From: Carex sylvatica
Taxonomy: Eukaryota; Streptophyta; Magnoliopsida; Poales; Cyperaceae
Reading direction: 5' to 3'
DNA: 64,000 nt
NCBI GenBank assembly: GCA_964058845.1
Contig: CAXKVR010000046.1
Location: forward strand, 266,976-330,975
In this document: positions 24,326-35,621 of the stretch, in pieces
Position numbering within the stretch: the stretch's first letter is position 1
How the letters are laid out: each line of letters starts with the position of its first letter
The notes under the pieces: generated by a model
The model's database searches: none
What the model saw: only the letters and a program-made list of their open reading frames with translations
Told to the model about the DNA's origin: nothing
Program-made: the position numbers and the translations under genes

Positions 24326-24716
24326 GAGGAGGGATCAAGTTACAACATTTTTTGAGTTACAACAAGTTACAACAAGCATTTTCTATATTTTTAAGGTCCA
24401 AATCATCGATCCAAACCGTTAGATGTGATCTCCACAATAAAATGTGCTTGGAGACCAAATTTTACATTTTTTGGAATTTTTTTACTATTTATTAAGATGG
24501 GTATAAAATTCAATGGTCTGAATTTGACTAGTTTTTGTCCCCATCTTAATAAATAGTAAAAAAATTCCAAAAAATATAAAATTTGATTTCCAAGCACATT
24601 TTATTGTGGAGATCACATCTAACGGTTTGGATCGACGATTTGAAATTTAAAAATGTAAAAAAATACTTGTTGTAACTTGTTGTAACTCAAAAAATGTTGT
24701 AACTTGATCCCTCCTC
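24326..24716. mobile_element. Palindromic Mutator-like foldback element (CAAGTTACAAC subfamily) with 9-bp duplication
   Basis: Left end GAGGAGGGATCAAGTTACAA is mirrored at the right, with internal TTACAACAAG repeats. The arms hold the shared module GCTTGGAGACCAAATTTTACA and its inverse. The loop is CAATGGTCTGAATTTG. A perfect 9-bp duplication TTCATATAT flanks it (24317-24325 and 24717-24725). It landed at the right edge of the preceding element, so it is the younger of the two. Confidence 0.9.
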
Positions 24717-24790
24717 TTCATATATATATATATATAAAACAGAGATACTGCAATCAAACCGTTTTATTTTAAGATCTTGCAGTTCCTTTA

Positions 24791-25012
24791 GGTTGGGTTT
24801 GGATGAGGCGAAGAATAGTGCTAACCTGAGTTAGCTACTATTTCGAACTACTATTTTACGTTTGGATGTATTTGGGTTAGCAAAAAGGAACTATTCTTTG
24901 TTTGTCTTTAGTGGGTTAGCATGTTATTCTACTAACTCAACTAAAGCTCACTATCTCAAATTTGAGTTAGCTCACTATTCTCACTAATCCAAATCTTTAT
25001 CCAAACACACCC
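24791..25012. mobile_element. Tourist-type (PIF/Harbinger) MITE
   Basis: The termini GGTTGGGTTTGGATGAG and its approximate inverse CTTTATCCAAACACACCC are inverted repeats of the GGG-x-GTTTGGAT type common among plant MITEs. A TTA trinucleotide flanks both sides (24788-24790 and 25013-25015), as expected for PIF/Harbinger. The 222-bp interior repeats the words GAGTTAGC and ACTATTC in both orientations and has no coding frame. Confidence 0.8.
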
Positions 25013-25015
25013 TTA

Positions 25016-27179
25016 ATTAACTAACTACTTAATTTGAAGCCCTTTCAAGCCCTTTCAAAATAATCAGACTTATCAATTATCATGCAACTTTTGACTTGAG
25101 AAATTGTGGAAGTCAAGTAAAGAGAGGAGGGTTGAAAAATATATTTACATATAATTAAGGATGAAAGGATGCAGTCTTCACACCCTCGATTTCCATATGT
25201 AATTAAGAACAGTGTTATATATATCGTTTAGTTATGATTTAGTGTGTTAGAACTGTAAGATTACTAATTCAAATCGTTGCAAATAATGTTAATTTTTGTG
25301 GTATTAGAAATAATAATAAAATTACTAAGATTGTATGATTAAAAAGTTTTCAAGAAAAATAATGAAAATAATGAACTAGCTCGAGATGTTCATAATACCA
25401 GTAAGAAGTTAGGTTAAAAAAATGTACTAATTCTATATTATTTTTAATTAAACATTTAAATTACATAGATAAAATAGAATAGTCATGCTATTTAGAAAAA
25501 ATATTTTTTCTCTTGACGCTTTTTGTTTGAATTTAATTTGATAAATGTTATAATATAACAGTAGTATATTTACGTCAGTGTTGTAAATAACAGTATACAG
25601 TTGTCGAATGAACATGGTACTGTCAAATAATTAATTGAAGATAATTAAAAATAATTAGTCATAAAGTTAATTAATTAATAAAAATATAATGATTTTATTA
25701 CTGCTAACAACTGATCGACTGATTAATTAGTCTAAACGAAAATTTTTTACAGCATTGGTATACGTACGCCATATCACATGCTGATGCGTGTTGGATTTTG
25801 TACATATTATTTTTCCTCTTTTTGTAGGCATTTCAATTTAATTGGAGGGATTATCCAAACTTGATGTGACAATAGTTCTGCGTCTCATGTATGTGCACAG
25901 CATATATAAATCAACATACGCTTCATTTTTTATCCCCAATTTCATTTGATATCAGGTTCTAATATAATAATTCAATATATATATAATATCTATATATATC
26001 ACTGTTTGTTATAAATATAATAAAACGTACTATATAAAGTATATAGGCCGGGGTTTTAACAAAACTAAATTTTGTAAATCAAAATTCTGAAATGTAAATC
26101 AAATAATTTTAATTTTAAGTTAACTGAATAAAATAAATTAATTAATTAAGTCCAACAAGTTGAATTTTTATTTTTTTTCAAAATTAGTGACTTTAAATGC
26201 CTACTAACGATTCTATTGATAAAAAAAACGTGTTTACAACGAGTCAAGTGATTCTAATTTTTTGATCTACTCTTTTATTCTCACAAAATTCCAAACTACT
26301 TTAAGTTATCTTAATCCTGTAATCTTATTTATGTACTCTTAATTACATCTCTCTCTATGACCGAATCTGCTCTTCTTTGACAGTGATCGTGCTTCGACCA
26401 TGCTGCACTCTGACGCTCAGATCTACTAACCACCATACTCCAATTAAAATGGAAGTTAGAGACTCTATGCTCCAACAATACTGTGTTATCGGCTTCAGTC
26501 CCTTCTTTCTTTCTCATTCTCTTCTCCTTTCAAAGCGATAGAGCTTATAGGGAAGTTGTTGTGTTGGAGTAATTAATATCTAAAAGGGATGTGAGGGACG
26601 GACATAGGAAAATTCAAATTTGATGCTATTTTAAGAAAAATAGCATCACCCGACATCCACTTTTATTTCTATTTTAAGAAGAATAGCATCAATCTAACAT
26701 CCACTTTTATTTTTTCTCTCTTTTTAAAAGACAAGGAGAGAGAGAAAATAACAGAGAAAATCGCTTAGGCTAGTTCTTTCACCTATGAAGGAATTTAGTT
26801 ATACTTTTTTTTTGTTACCTTTTCTATAAATAAAAAAATTTCATAATTTGTTTCGCTGGAGCGACTCGTACACCTACCACTCTCAAGTTACTTCACCGTG
26901 CAATTAAAATAGCAAATTAATTACCGTAAAGAATATAATCACAATTCAGTCAGAAAGTCAACTTCTTATATTTCTCCTAAATTTACATGTGAACAGATAT
27001 AATTCTTCCTTTTATGTACCATATATATATAGTCACTATACATGGAAATTTTTGCGCATCAAGCCATCAGCTTGAGCCTTGAGATGATCAAGTCCCTTAA
27101 CAAGTAATTACTAAAAGTTGGATATATTTTAAGATATGAGAGGTGCTAGTTGTAAGACAAAAAAAATAGATTAATTAAA
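25016..27179. other. AT-rich intergenic DNA
   Basis: Nothing gene-like is seen. At 26590-26720 the phrase AGAATAGCATCA..ACATCCACTTTTATTT occurs twice in tandem, about 60 bp apart. The minus-strand frame at 26329-26517 has no recognisable domain. Confidence 0.45.
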
Positions 27180-27582
27180 GAGGAGAGTTCAAATGCTTCC
27201 ACATGTCTCTATTTTTAAAAACTTTAATAACTCAAAATTTAAAAGTTAAAAGTCAAAATAAAACCGTTAGATGTGATCTATGTTATTTTCTCTATGATCT
27301 TATAAAAAATTATCACATTTCAATTTTTCTTTTATGTGAATCACTAGGTTCAAAAATCAATGTCTAGAAATCATCCACATTAACCCATTTTTTACAAGCT
27401 CTTGATGGCAATCAAAATAAAATTGAAATGTCATAATTTCTTACACGTGCATAGATAAAATGATGTAGATCATATCCAACGGTTTTATTTTGACTTTTAA
27501 GTTTTAAATTTTGAATTATTAAAGTTTTTAAAAATGAAGGCATGGTGGAGGCAATAAAAATGGAGGCATTTGAACCCTCCTC
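27180..27582. mobile_element. Long inverted-repeat element (TCAAATGC subfamily), copy 1
   Basis: Left end GAGGAGAGTTCAAATGCTTCC and right end GGAGGCATTTGAACCCTCCTC are inverted copies. The arms continue inward: CAAAATAAAACCGTTAGATGTGATCTA is mirrored by TAGATCATATCCAACGGTTTTATTTTG, and ACATTTCAATTTT by its inverse. The flanks TTAATTAAA and TTAAACAAA agree at 7 of 9 positions, an eroded 9-bp duplication at best. It carries the CCGTTAGATGTGATCT word of the main family but lacks the GAGACCAAATTTTA module. Confidence 0.7.
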
Positions 27583-27639
27583 TTAAACAAATTGGGTTAG
27601 TCAATTAATAAAATAATGTAACTATATATAATACGAGTA

Positions 27640-27920
27640 GGGGTAAAATATTCCATTGATTTCATACTTCATATTTTTATCTCCATTTTCAATGCTCAAA
27701 CAATCAATCTGAACCGCTTAATATGATATTCGTATTAAAATGTGTTTAGGGACCCAATTTTATATTTTTTGGAGCTGTCTTACTATTTTTTTAGAGGTAC
27801 AAAATCACTGTTTTTTGTATGGTCCAAAAGCAACGATTTTTGTACATATCTAAAAAATATGAAATTTGATTAAGTGGTCCAAAAAAATTGTTTGAACTTT
27901 TAAAACATAGATAAACATAT
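27640..27920. mobile_element. Degraded palindromic element
   Basis: Contains AATCTGAACCGCTTAATATGATATTCGTATTAAAATGTGTTTAGGGACCCAATTTTATAT-like left-arm sequence (27705-27770), the loop word GTTTTTTGTATGGTCC, and a shortened right arm with GAAATTTGAT and TTGTTTGAAC. The outer ends are not recognisable. Confidence 0.5.
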
Positions 27921-28411
27921 AAGACATGATTAGATCACAAAATAAATATAATAAATTAATGATTCATTTTAACTCTACTCATATATAAGTGATACTAAGT
28001 AATAGATCTTAGCTTAATTATTAGTATAGATTATTTTTCGCTCAAATAACAAAAAGATGTTTAATTAATTTAAATTTCTACTTATTCCAGCCACCAAGAA
28101 GGCAGGGGCCAGGGAGTACTGTTATACGTATCTACAACTTTTATTTTATGTGACCCGGTTACACACAGAAGTCTGCACGAGGTGGAAAACTGAAAAAGGT
28201 AAACACCACGTGTCATATGCTGGGTTGGGAGACGTAGCCTATTAAACTGCTGAGAAAGTTGGTAAACCCAAAACTGAAGAAAAACAAGAAAAAGAGGAAT
28301 ATTTTAAACAGCACTGATAAGTGATAACATTCCATGCCCATCGACCCCTAATTACCTCTGTTCACTTTTTGGATTGCAAATACTAGATCTATATGAACAC
28401 TCTTGTAAATT
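27921..28411. other. Intergenic DNA with a unique GC-richer patch
   Basis: 28085-28265 is less AT-rich than its surroundings and contains CCACGTGTC (a G-box-like CACGTG at about 28207). No frame or element is apparent. Confidence 0.35.
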
Positions 28412-28416
28412 CAAAA

Positions 28417-29475
28417 TGTTAGATCTTAATCCAACGTTGAGCATATATATAATATAATTATAAATTATTTACTCTCATATATAATTGTCACAATTAAAGT
28501 GATATAATATGGAATTAAGACATTAGACAATCTATGTATTCAATAGGATGTGGTCTATAAATGTGTAGAACAATTTAGGTAAAGATCAAATCATTGATGG
28601 ACTGATTCTGAGATTTTCAATTAAGAGAATTACTATTTTGACCCTGAGTGCTGATGCACTCAGTACTTAGCCAATTTCTAGGAACTTCAGACAACACAGG
28701 AAAAATGTCCGAGCGTAATACGGACGCACTCAGTACTTAGGCGATTTTCTGAAGTTCAATGCCTAGTGCAGATGTACTAGACCCCAGTGCGGACGCACTT
28801 AGGACTAAGGTGAATTTTTAAAGTTCAATGCAGAAAAGTCTGAGCCTAGTGCGGACGCACTCAGGACTTAGACAAAATTTGGAGCTAAAAGAAAAAGGAG
28901 TTATTTGGACACGTTACAATCCAGTGCGGATGCATTGAGACGTAGTGCGGGTCAGTGCATCCGCACTCGCGTTGTTAGATGTGTACATCTATATAAAGAT
29001 GGGTCCCCAAGGCACAAGATAACTAACTCATCTCAGAATTCTAAAAGAGGTTATTCTTAGATAGAATTTTGAGAGTCTTCTCCCTTCTTTCACCATCAAA
29101 GAATTGAAAGGAGAAATCCATTAGAAATTTGGAAAGGATTTATCAAGGGCGATTTTGTTGCTTTGGAAGACCTAATCTAAGATTCAACCAAAAGGCGTGA
29201 GGAAAATCTTGGCATCAAGAGTCTTGTCTCGCTCTCACGGAGACGGTTGTTGCTCCACCATGTACTTTGGAGATTTCATGGCAAACGATATGGAATCAGG
29301 TATTGTATTCCGCACTAAAGATTATGTTTTTGAGTCTTTTTGGCATACGATGGTCTTAGGTTAAGGTAGGAATTATTTCTTCTTCCCCAGAGTGTAAGTG
29401 TTTGACTCCTAGATGATATGTAATTGTTTGATCTCTAGATAAAGCTTAATTGTTTGGCCTTTATGATTCCCAACA
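28417..29475 (+). mobile_element. Solo LTR, plus orientation
   Basis: It starts TGTTAGATC and ends CCCAACA, is 1059 bp long, and is flanked by a perfect 5-bp duplication CAAAA (28412-28416 and 29476-29480). No internal retrotransposon sequence adjoins it. Its promoter zone has a TATA box CTATATAAAG at about 28989. Upstream of that, at 28640-28975, lies a cluster of AGTGCGGACGCACT-like palindromic motifs. Unequal recombination between two LTRs is the usual origin. The class (Ty1 or Ty3) cannot be told. Confidence 0.85.
28640..28975. repeat. Cluster of AGTGCGGACGCACT palindromic motifs in the solo LTR
   Basis: About nine copies of (A)GTGCGGACGCACT(CAG), or variants with GATGCACT, alternate with AGTACTTAG and AAGTTCAATG words. 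The motif is a near-perfect palindrome. The second solo LTR (29841-30682) lacks this block, which accounts for most of the length difference between the two. Confidence 0.75.
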
Positions 29476-29528
29476 CAAAATGCACACTTACTTAATTTAT
29501 TCACACATATACTTGTGGCTTACAACTT

Positions 29529-30865
29529 GAGACTATGGTAATAATATACATATTATGGATCGACCATACAATGAATCTATATTTTTTTTCAAAGTTCGAA
29601 CAATCAATCTAAATTATTAAATATGATCTTCATATGAAATGTACTTGGAGACCAAATTTTCTACTTTTTTAGAACTTTTTTTACTATGCTTTTAGATAGC
29701 TAGTAGATAATCACTTGATCTAAAAATTCTGGACCATCTGAAAGCAATGATCTTCTACTTATCTAAAAAAATAGTAAACAAATTCTAAAAATATGCAAAA
29801 TTTGATATCTTTAAGGTTAGCAGATCAACAATTGATAACAATGTTGGAAAATCATAAAGGCCAAACAATTACGCCTTATCTTAAGATCAAACCATTACAT
29901 CTCATCTAGGGGTCAAACACTTACACCCCGGGAAAGCAGAAATAATTCCTCACCTTAACCTAAGGATCGTCATATGCCAAAGAGACCCAAAACATAAATC
30001 TAAAGTGCAAAACACAATATCTGATTCCATGCCGTTTGTCATGGAATATCCAAAGTTTTAACAAGCCATCTCCGTGAACACGAGACAAGTCTTCAACGGC
30101 AAGAAGTCTTTCTCGCCTTTGGCCGTCGGGTCGTGGAGTAAGTCTTCCAAGACAGCAAGGTTCGGCTCTTGAGAAATCATCTCCAAATTTCTTACTGGAT
30201 TTCTCTTCTCTGTTCTTTGATGGTAGAAGAAAAGAGAAGGCACACAGATCTGTATTTTTTCTGAGAAAAACTTATTTTCAGTTTTTGTGCTTTTTCTGGT
30301 TACCTTGTGCCTTAGGGACCAATCCTTATATAGAATAATATTTTGCGGTCATCTGCCAATTTGAAAAAGGTATAATGTTGGTTTCATCAAAAACCATGCT
30401 GACACATTGAAATCCACGTAAACAGCACAGCCCTCCAAAAAGACAGCTTCTAACCTCTGAAAATGTACTTTTCATAATTGCAAACTTTCTAAATCAGTCT
30501 ATCAATGATCAGAAATTTGCCTAAATAGTTTTACAGATTTATGGACCACACCCTATTAAATACATAAATTATTTAATATATGAATTTCATATTAGATCAC
30601 ATGATTGTGATAATTATATATGACAGTATATAATTCATAATTATATTACATATATGCTCAACGTTGGATATATGATCCAACAAACAATTTTATTAAAAAT
30701 AAGTATTTACATCACCTCAATTCCTGTTTACATCAAGTACATTGTCATATATATGGAATTGGTGATTATGTTTGGTTTGGGTCGAGTGTTAAACTTTGAA
30801 AATAGAGATACAGATACATAGTACAGATTGATTTGTATTATACATAATATCACATAGTCTCACTC
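29529..30865. mobile_element. Degraded palindromic element interrupted by a solo LTR
   Basis: The left arm begins GAGACTATGGTAATAATATAC at 29529 and has CTTGGAGACCAAATTTTCTAC. A loop and part of the right arm run to about 29815. A likely outer right end, ..ACATAGTCTCACTC, lies at about 30785-30865, beyond the solo LTR. The middle of the right arm is poorly conserved, so the link between the two halves is tentative. Confidence 0.45.
29841..30682 (-). mobile_element. Solo LTR of the same family, minus orientation
   Basis: Read on the minus strand it starts TGTTGGATCATATATCCAAC and ends TTTTCCAACA. It is 842 bp long and flanked by a perfect 5-bp duplication AACAA (29836-29840 and 30683-30687). 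It aligns along its length with the solo LTR at 28417-29475, but lacks most of the AGTGCGG block. The different duplications show two separate insertions. Confidence 0.85.
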
Positions 30866-31005
30866 CAAATTATATATACATAAACACTCATAAAAAATCT
30901 AAAATTTATTTACTTTTTTGACAACTATATATGTACATTTTTAAACATCCGTTACACAATTTTATAATTGTTGACAGCCATTTTAAAGTACCTGTAGTGA
31001 TTGTT

Positions 31006-31421
31006 GAGTAAGGCTTGGGTGTTATGCATAGCATAAGGTCATCCGTGCTACGGCCTCAAAAACTTATCGTATAAACTTTAAACTTCAATTTAAGTAGCTC
31101 AATAAATTAGTTATATAATAAACTTGTAGAATACTAATGTTTACTATTTTTGAAATTTTTTTACTATTTTTTATGATTTATGAAATATGACAAAAAATAG
31201 CCTAAAAGGTTGACAATTTTCTTTTATTTTTAGGCCATCTTTCATAAATCATAAAATACAGTAATTTTTTTTTTCAAAAATAGTAAAAATAGTAACTTAC
31301 AAAGCTTTTTGTATAACCAATTTATTGAACTACTTAAATCGAAGTTTGAAGTTTATGCGATATGTTTTTGAGGCCGTAGCACGGAAGACCTTATGCTATC
31401 CATAGCACCCAAGTCTTACTC
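31006..31421. mobile_element. Palindromic Mutator-like foldback element with perfect 9-bp duplication
   Basis: The arms start GAGTAAGGCTTGGGTGTTAT and are mirrored to the right end at 31421, with about 58 bp of near-perfect outer terminal repeat. GTGATTGTT is duplicated exactly on both sides (30997-31005 and 31422-31430). The inner arms keep TTTACTATTTTT but the GAGACCAAATTTTA module is replaced by unrelated sequence (TTATATAATAAACTTGTAG). The loop is CAAAAAATAGCCTAAAAGG. Confidence 0.9.
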
Positions 31422-31472
31422 GTGATTGTTTTAGCAGCATATATATATACGTACGTACATTGGTTACAAGAA

Positions 31473-31487
31473 ACTTATTAACAGTTT
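31473..31487. repeat. LINE target-site duplication, 3' side
   Basis: ACTTATTAACAGTTT is repeated exactly at 38267-38281. A 15-bp duplication is typical of endonuclease-dependent LINE insertion. Confidence 0.93.
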
Positions 31488-31675
31488 TTTTTAGAAACAA
31501 TAAGGGCCATGCCCTCATTTATATTAACCATAATCGGTTACATAGATGGAAGGTTTCTGGGGAGGAAACCTGTTAGCGGGGGTAAAAAGAGGAATCATAA
31601 AGCATAAATGTGAAAGCTAAAGAAAAGCTCCCAGCCAAGCTAGAAGTGGCAAAAGAAGAAAGTGAAAAGAAAATG

Positions 31676-31723
31676 TAAATGTAAATGTAAATGTAAATAT
31701 AAATGTAAATGTAACTATAAATG
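31676..31723 (-). repeat. (TTTACA)n tract in the LINE 3' UTR
   Basis: About eight units (ATGTAA on the plus strand) with a few substitutions, located just after the last ORF2 codons. Confidence 0.85.
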
Positions 31724-31731
31724 TAAGTTGA

Positions 31732-34700
31732 TTATCCATTATCTCTGAATCTTCTACCATAATCGCTTTTGATTTGTGTAAATCTCCACTGTTGACTTGT
31801 ATCTTCTATCAATTCTTCCACTGTTTTGAGTTTGTCGTTGAATATTTTGTTGCATCTTTCGCACCAGATTATAAAGTTTGAGATTAGAATTACTTCCCTT
31901 GTTTTCTTCTGTATTGTTGAATCTGTCATTGCTTGAATGAAATTCATCTCCCTACCCCTTTGATTTAGCTCCATGTGTTGCAAAGCCCCATTGGTGATTG
32001 CCAAACCCGTTTGGCATTCATTGAATAAGTGGTTGGTGTTTCTTCATTGTTTCGACACATACTGCACATTCCAACTAGCACAAAGCCTCTCGCTTGTAAG
32101 TTGTTGATTGTTAAGATATTGTTAGTGTAGTAACCATGCGAAAACCTTGAATCTTGGTGGTACTTGTAGTTTCCATATTAGTCCTGATTTTGGTCTTTTT
32201 CTTAGGGCATCACTTAATCTCAAGTATACCGACTTGACAGTAAAAGTGTTGTTGCTACTTATCTTCTAGTTTGCCTCATCGGTTACCTCATGTGTTGAGT
32301 TGATTTGTTGGTACAGTAATTGCCTCATGATATCAAATTTTGAGAATTTCTCTCTTCCTTGCTGTGAGTTGATCGGTTTAAACAAATGATTAAGGTCACT
32401 TGCTATGAGGAGCTGCTGTAGTGTGCATTCTTGGTTGAGAGCAAAGGTGAATAGGGTTGGCAGTGTATGGAGAATAATCCCTTGTCCCTAGTATTGCTTC
32501 CACAATTTTATTGACGAACCTTGTACCAGTATTCTCAATATGGCATTGTCACAAAATGCTTGTGCTTCTTTGAGATGTCTCACACAGAAATTCGATTCAT
32601 AGATTGCCATTGGCCCTAGTGGACTGTGGATGGCTAAGATGATCGACTTTCATAATTTTTCCTAAGGTTTATGCCACTGCCAAATCCATTTCGCTAAGAG
32701 TGCTGTGTTGAAAAATCTGAGATTAATAATTCCTAATCCACCTAGTTGCTTAGGTATTCACACCATCTCCCAATTTGCTAAGTGAATCTTTTTTTGGTCT
32801 TGCTTTGCACCATGCCATAGGAAATTTCGTCTAATTCGGTCGATTTCTTCTATGACCCATTGTGGTAATCAAAATACCGACATGAAATATACCGGTATGG
32901 CCGATAGCACCGCGTTGATCAACACAATTATTCCTGCCATAGATAGAAACTTTGCTTCCCAACCCGATAGCCTTTGCTCAATTTTCTAAATTAAGGTTTT
33001 GTATGTCATACTAGGAACTGTTGCCTCTGTGAGCGGCAACCCTAAGTATGTAAGTGGCCAACTATCTTGTTTACACCCTAGTCTTGATACTAGTGTGTTG
33101 AGGAGGGTATCTTATACATTCACTCCTACCAATTTAGATTTATCCATGTTTACTTTTAAGCCCGTCAGGGCTTGAAAAGTGGTTAGAATTAGGTTTAATA
33201 CTTGGATCTGTTGCAATTCAGGTTTGACAAAGAAAAGCGCATCGTCTGCATAAAGAAAGCATGGTTCCATTGAGTCTATTGGCAGTCTGAGAGCTCTCGT
33301 GTAACTTAGTTTTTGCATCCATCTTGGTAAAAAATCCATAGCAATTATGAAGAGTAGAGGGGAAAGCGGGTCCCCTTGTCGCACACCTCTCTTGAGCTTG
33401 ATTTTTTTGTCAATGAGACCATTTATAATGATTTGTGATGATCCATGTAGAGTTAGGTTTTCAATCCAAGTTAGCCACTGAGTTGGAAAACCTAAGGCTT
33501 TCATTACCTTAAGTAAAAAGTTTCAGTTGATTGTGTCGAATGCCTTATGAATGTCGGCTTTGAATATAGCAAATTGAATCTTGGATTTTCTAGCAAATTG
33601 TAACATTTCTCTCGCGTATATGAAGCTTTCTGAGATTTGTCTACCTTTCACAAAACCCGTCTGTGAGCAGTGTAGTAGCCCATCTATCTGTCCCTGAAGC
33701 CGGTTTGCCAAGATTTTGGAGAATATCTTTTGGCACCCATGGACCAAGCTTATTGGTCTAAAGTCTGTTGGCTTGTTTGGATTGTCCTTTTTTGGCAGTA
33801 ATACGATGTAGGAGGAGTTGAGAGATTCCAATGTTAGAGATGTGTTGGTGACTGTTGTATATACTGCCATTAGGTCTGGAATGATTAAGGAAGCGAAGGT
33901 TTTGTAAAATTCACCTGTCAGCCCCTCTGGACCTGGAGATTTGTTATTAGACCAATCTTGAATAACCTTTTCAATATCCTATCTGCAGATTGATCTTGCT
34001 AAAATTGCCAAGTCTTGCTGTATCGGGTACAAAGTGTGCCAGTCTATGTCCCCATGTCCTTCCTCTTCTTTCCCCATTAGTTTTATGTAAAATTCATGAA
34101 AAATCTTTGCTTTGCTTTGTTGATCTTTATACAATCTGCCATTGTGTTCTATAGCCTCCACTACATTTTGCCTCTGTGAAGCTGTGGCATATGCATGAAA
34201 ATAGGCTGTGTTGTTGTCTCCTTCAAGTTGCCACTTTGTTTTGGCTCTTTGTTTCCATAATTCCTCTTCATACACTGCTAGGTTAGTGTATCTCCTTTTA
34301 ATTAGTGCTTTGTTCCTTTTTTCTATCTGTGTTGTTGGCCGTCTCTCTTCTACTTTGTCAACCTAGCTGATGAAATCTCTGCACACTCCAATCTGCCTTT
34401 TGATGTTTTCTATTCGATCTCTTGTCCATTTTGTTATTTTGGATTGTAATTTCTCCAACTTCTCATGCATTTTTTTTGGTGTTGCGGCTGTTGGTAGGGT
34501 TCCCCATAAGTTATTCATGAAATTTATGAACTCTTCTGACTTGAGCCATAAATTTTTGAATTTGAATAACTTTGTTCTCTTGAATTCTGTAGTGGCTGTG
34601 AACTTGACAGGGCTGTGATCTGAATCAGTGTTGGGTAGCACCATTTGTTTTGAATTTGAGAAGAGGGCACTCCAGTCAGTTGAAAGAAGAAACCTGTCAA

Positions 34701-35308
34701 GCTTGGCCATGGCTGGTGCATATCTTGTGTTTGACCAAGTAAACCTTCTTTCCATCATTCTCAAATCAATCAGACCCAAATCTGAAATCAAACTCGCAAA
34801 GGTCCGCGGCCATCTCCAATTTTTTGAATTTGTGTTTCTTTCATTAGTTTGTAGGGTTGTGTTAAAGTCTCCGCAAATTAACCATGGTGTGCCATCACTT
34901 GGGCATTCTAACTGTAGCTCTTGAAAGAACTAGGTTCTTGTTTCATATCTGGATGGCCCATAGACCGTGGTTATTTTTATGATTACATCCATGTATATGT
35001 CTCTTAACTGTACTGATATGAAAAAATCCTTTGTATCCGATGAGATGAGTATGTATCTTTTCCCTTGCCAAGCTATGAGAATGCCCCCTCTTGAGCCTTG
35101 TGAATTCTTTACTTGATAACCATCTAGTCTACGCCCACAGATTTTCCTTCTGGTAGCGTCATCCATACTTCGCAATTTTGTTTCCTATAAGCATATAATG
35201 CTTGGCTTTTCAATAAAAAAAAGTTTGTCTAATTGCCAATCTTTTCTCCCTTTCATTAAGTCCGTGCACATTCCATGTTATGATATTGAGTTTGGTTTTG
35301 TAATTCAT
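31732..35308 (-). pseudogene. LINE ORF2 remnant (endonuclease, reverse transcriptase)
   Basis: The reading begins near 35308 with MNYKTKLNIITWNVHGLN, the start of an APE-type endonuclease. The endonuclease continues in 34930-35175 (VYGPSR) and 34363-34791 (catalytic TDSDHSP). A linker lies at 33979-34275. Reverse transcriptase lies at 33523-33870 (PISLVHGCQKIFSKILANRL, TGFVKGRQI) and 33112-33504 (RQGDPLSPLLFI and the catalytic FLYADDALFF). The C-terminal part at 31732-32070 includes a CRNNEE..NHLFNEC zinc-binding pattern and FIIWCERCNKIF. At least seven frameshifts or stops divide these blocks. The key catalytic residues of both domains survive, so the decay is moderate. Confidence 0.9.
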
Positions 35309-35621
35309 TGGAAATTTAAAAAAGACACCAAAATTAACACAAATAATCATAATATGGAATGAGGTCTTACTACACTGATTGCTTACATCTCCAGCCTTCT
35401 TAGGCTTCCTACTTAAAAAATGGTAAACATACCGACAAGTCCCAAAGCAGTAGGTACTACTGCTGACTTTCCATCTTTTTCCTGGAATTCTTCTTCCATT
35501 CCCTTTCATTATGTTAATGAGAAGATCCCCCCTTCTAACTAAAGAAAATATAAATTGACTAAGACTTTCTAACATTGATAACCAAAATTGCCTCATCCCC
35601 CTATCCCAGTCTCTAATTTAC

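Noticed and set aside
28640..28975. A CRISPR-like array of AGTGCGG repeats
   Set aside because: Spacing is irregular, spacers are themselves repeated, and the block lies inside a plant LTR.
31485..31492. Reading the T run as a transcription terminator
   Set aside because: It is the A tail of the minus-strand LINE, next to its target duplication.
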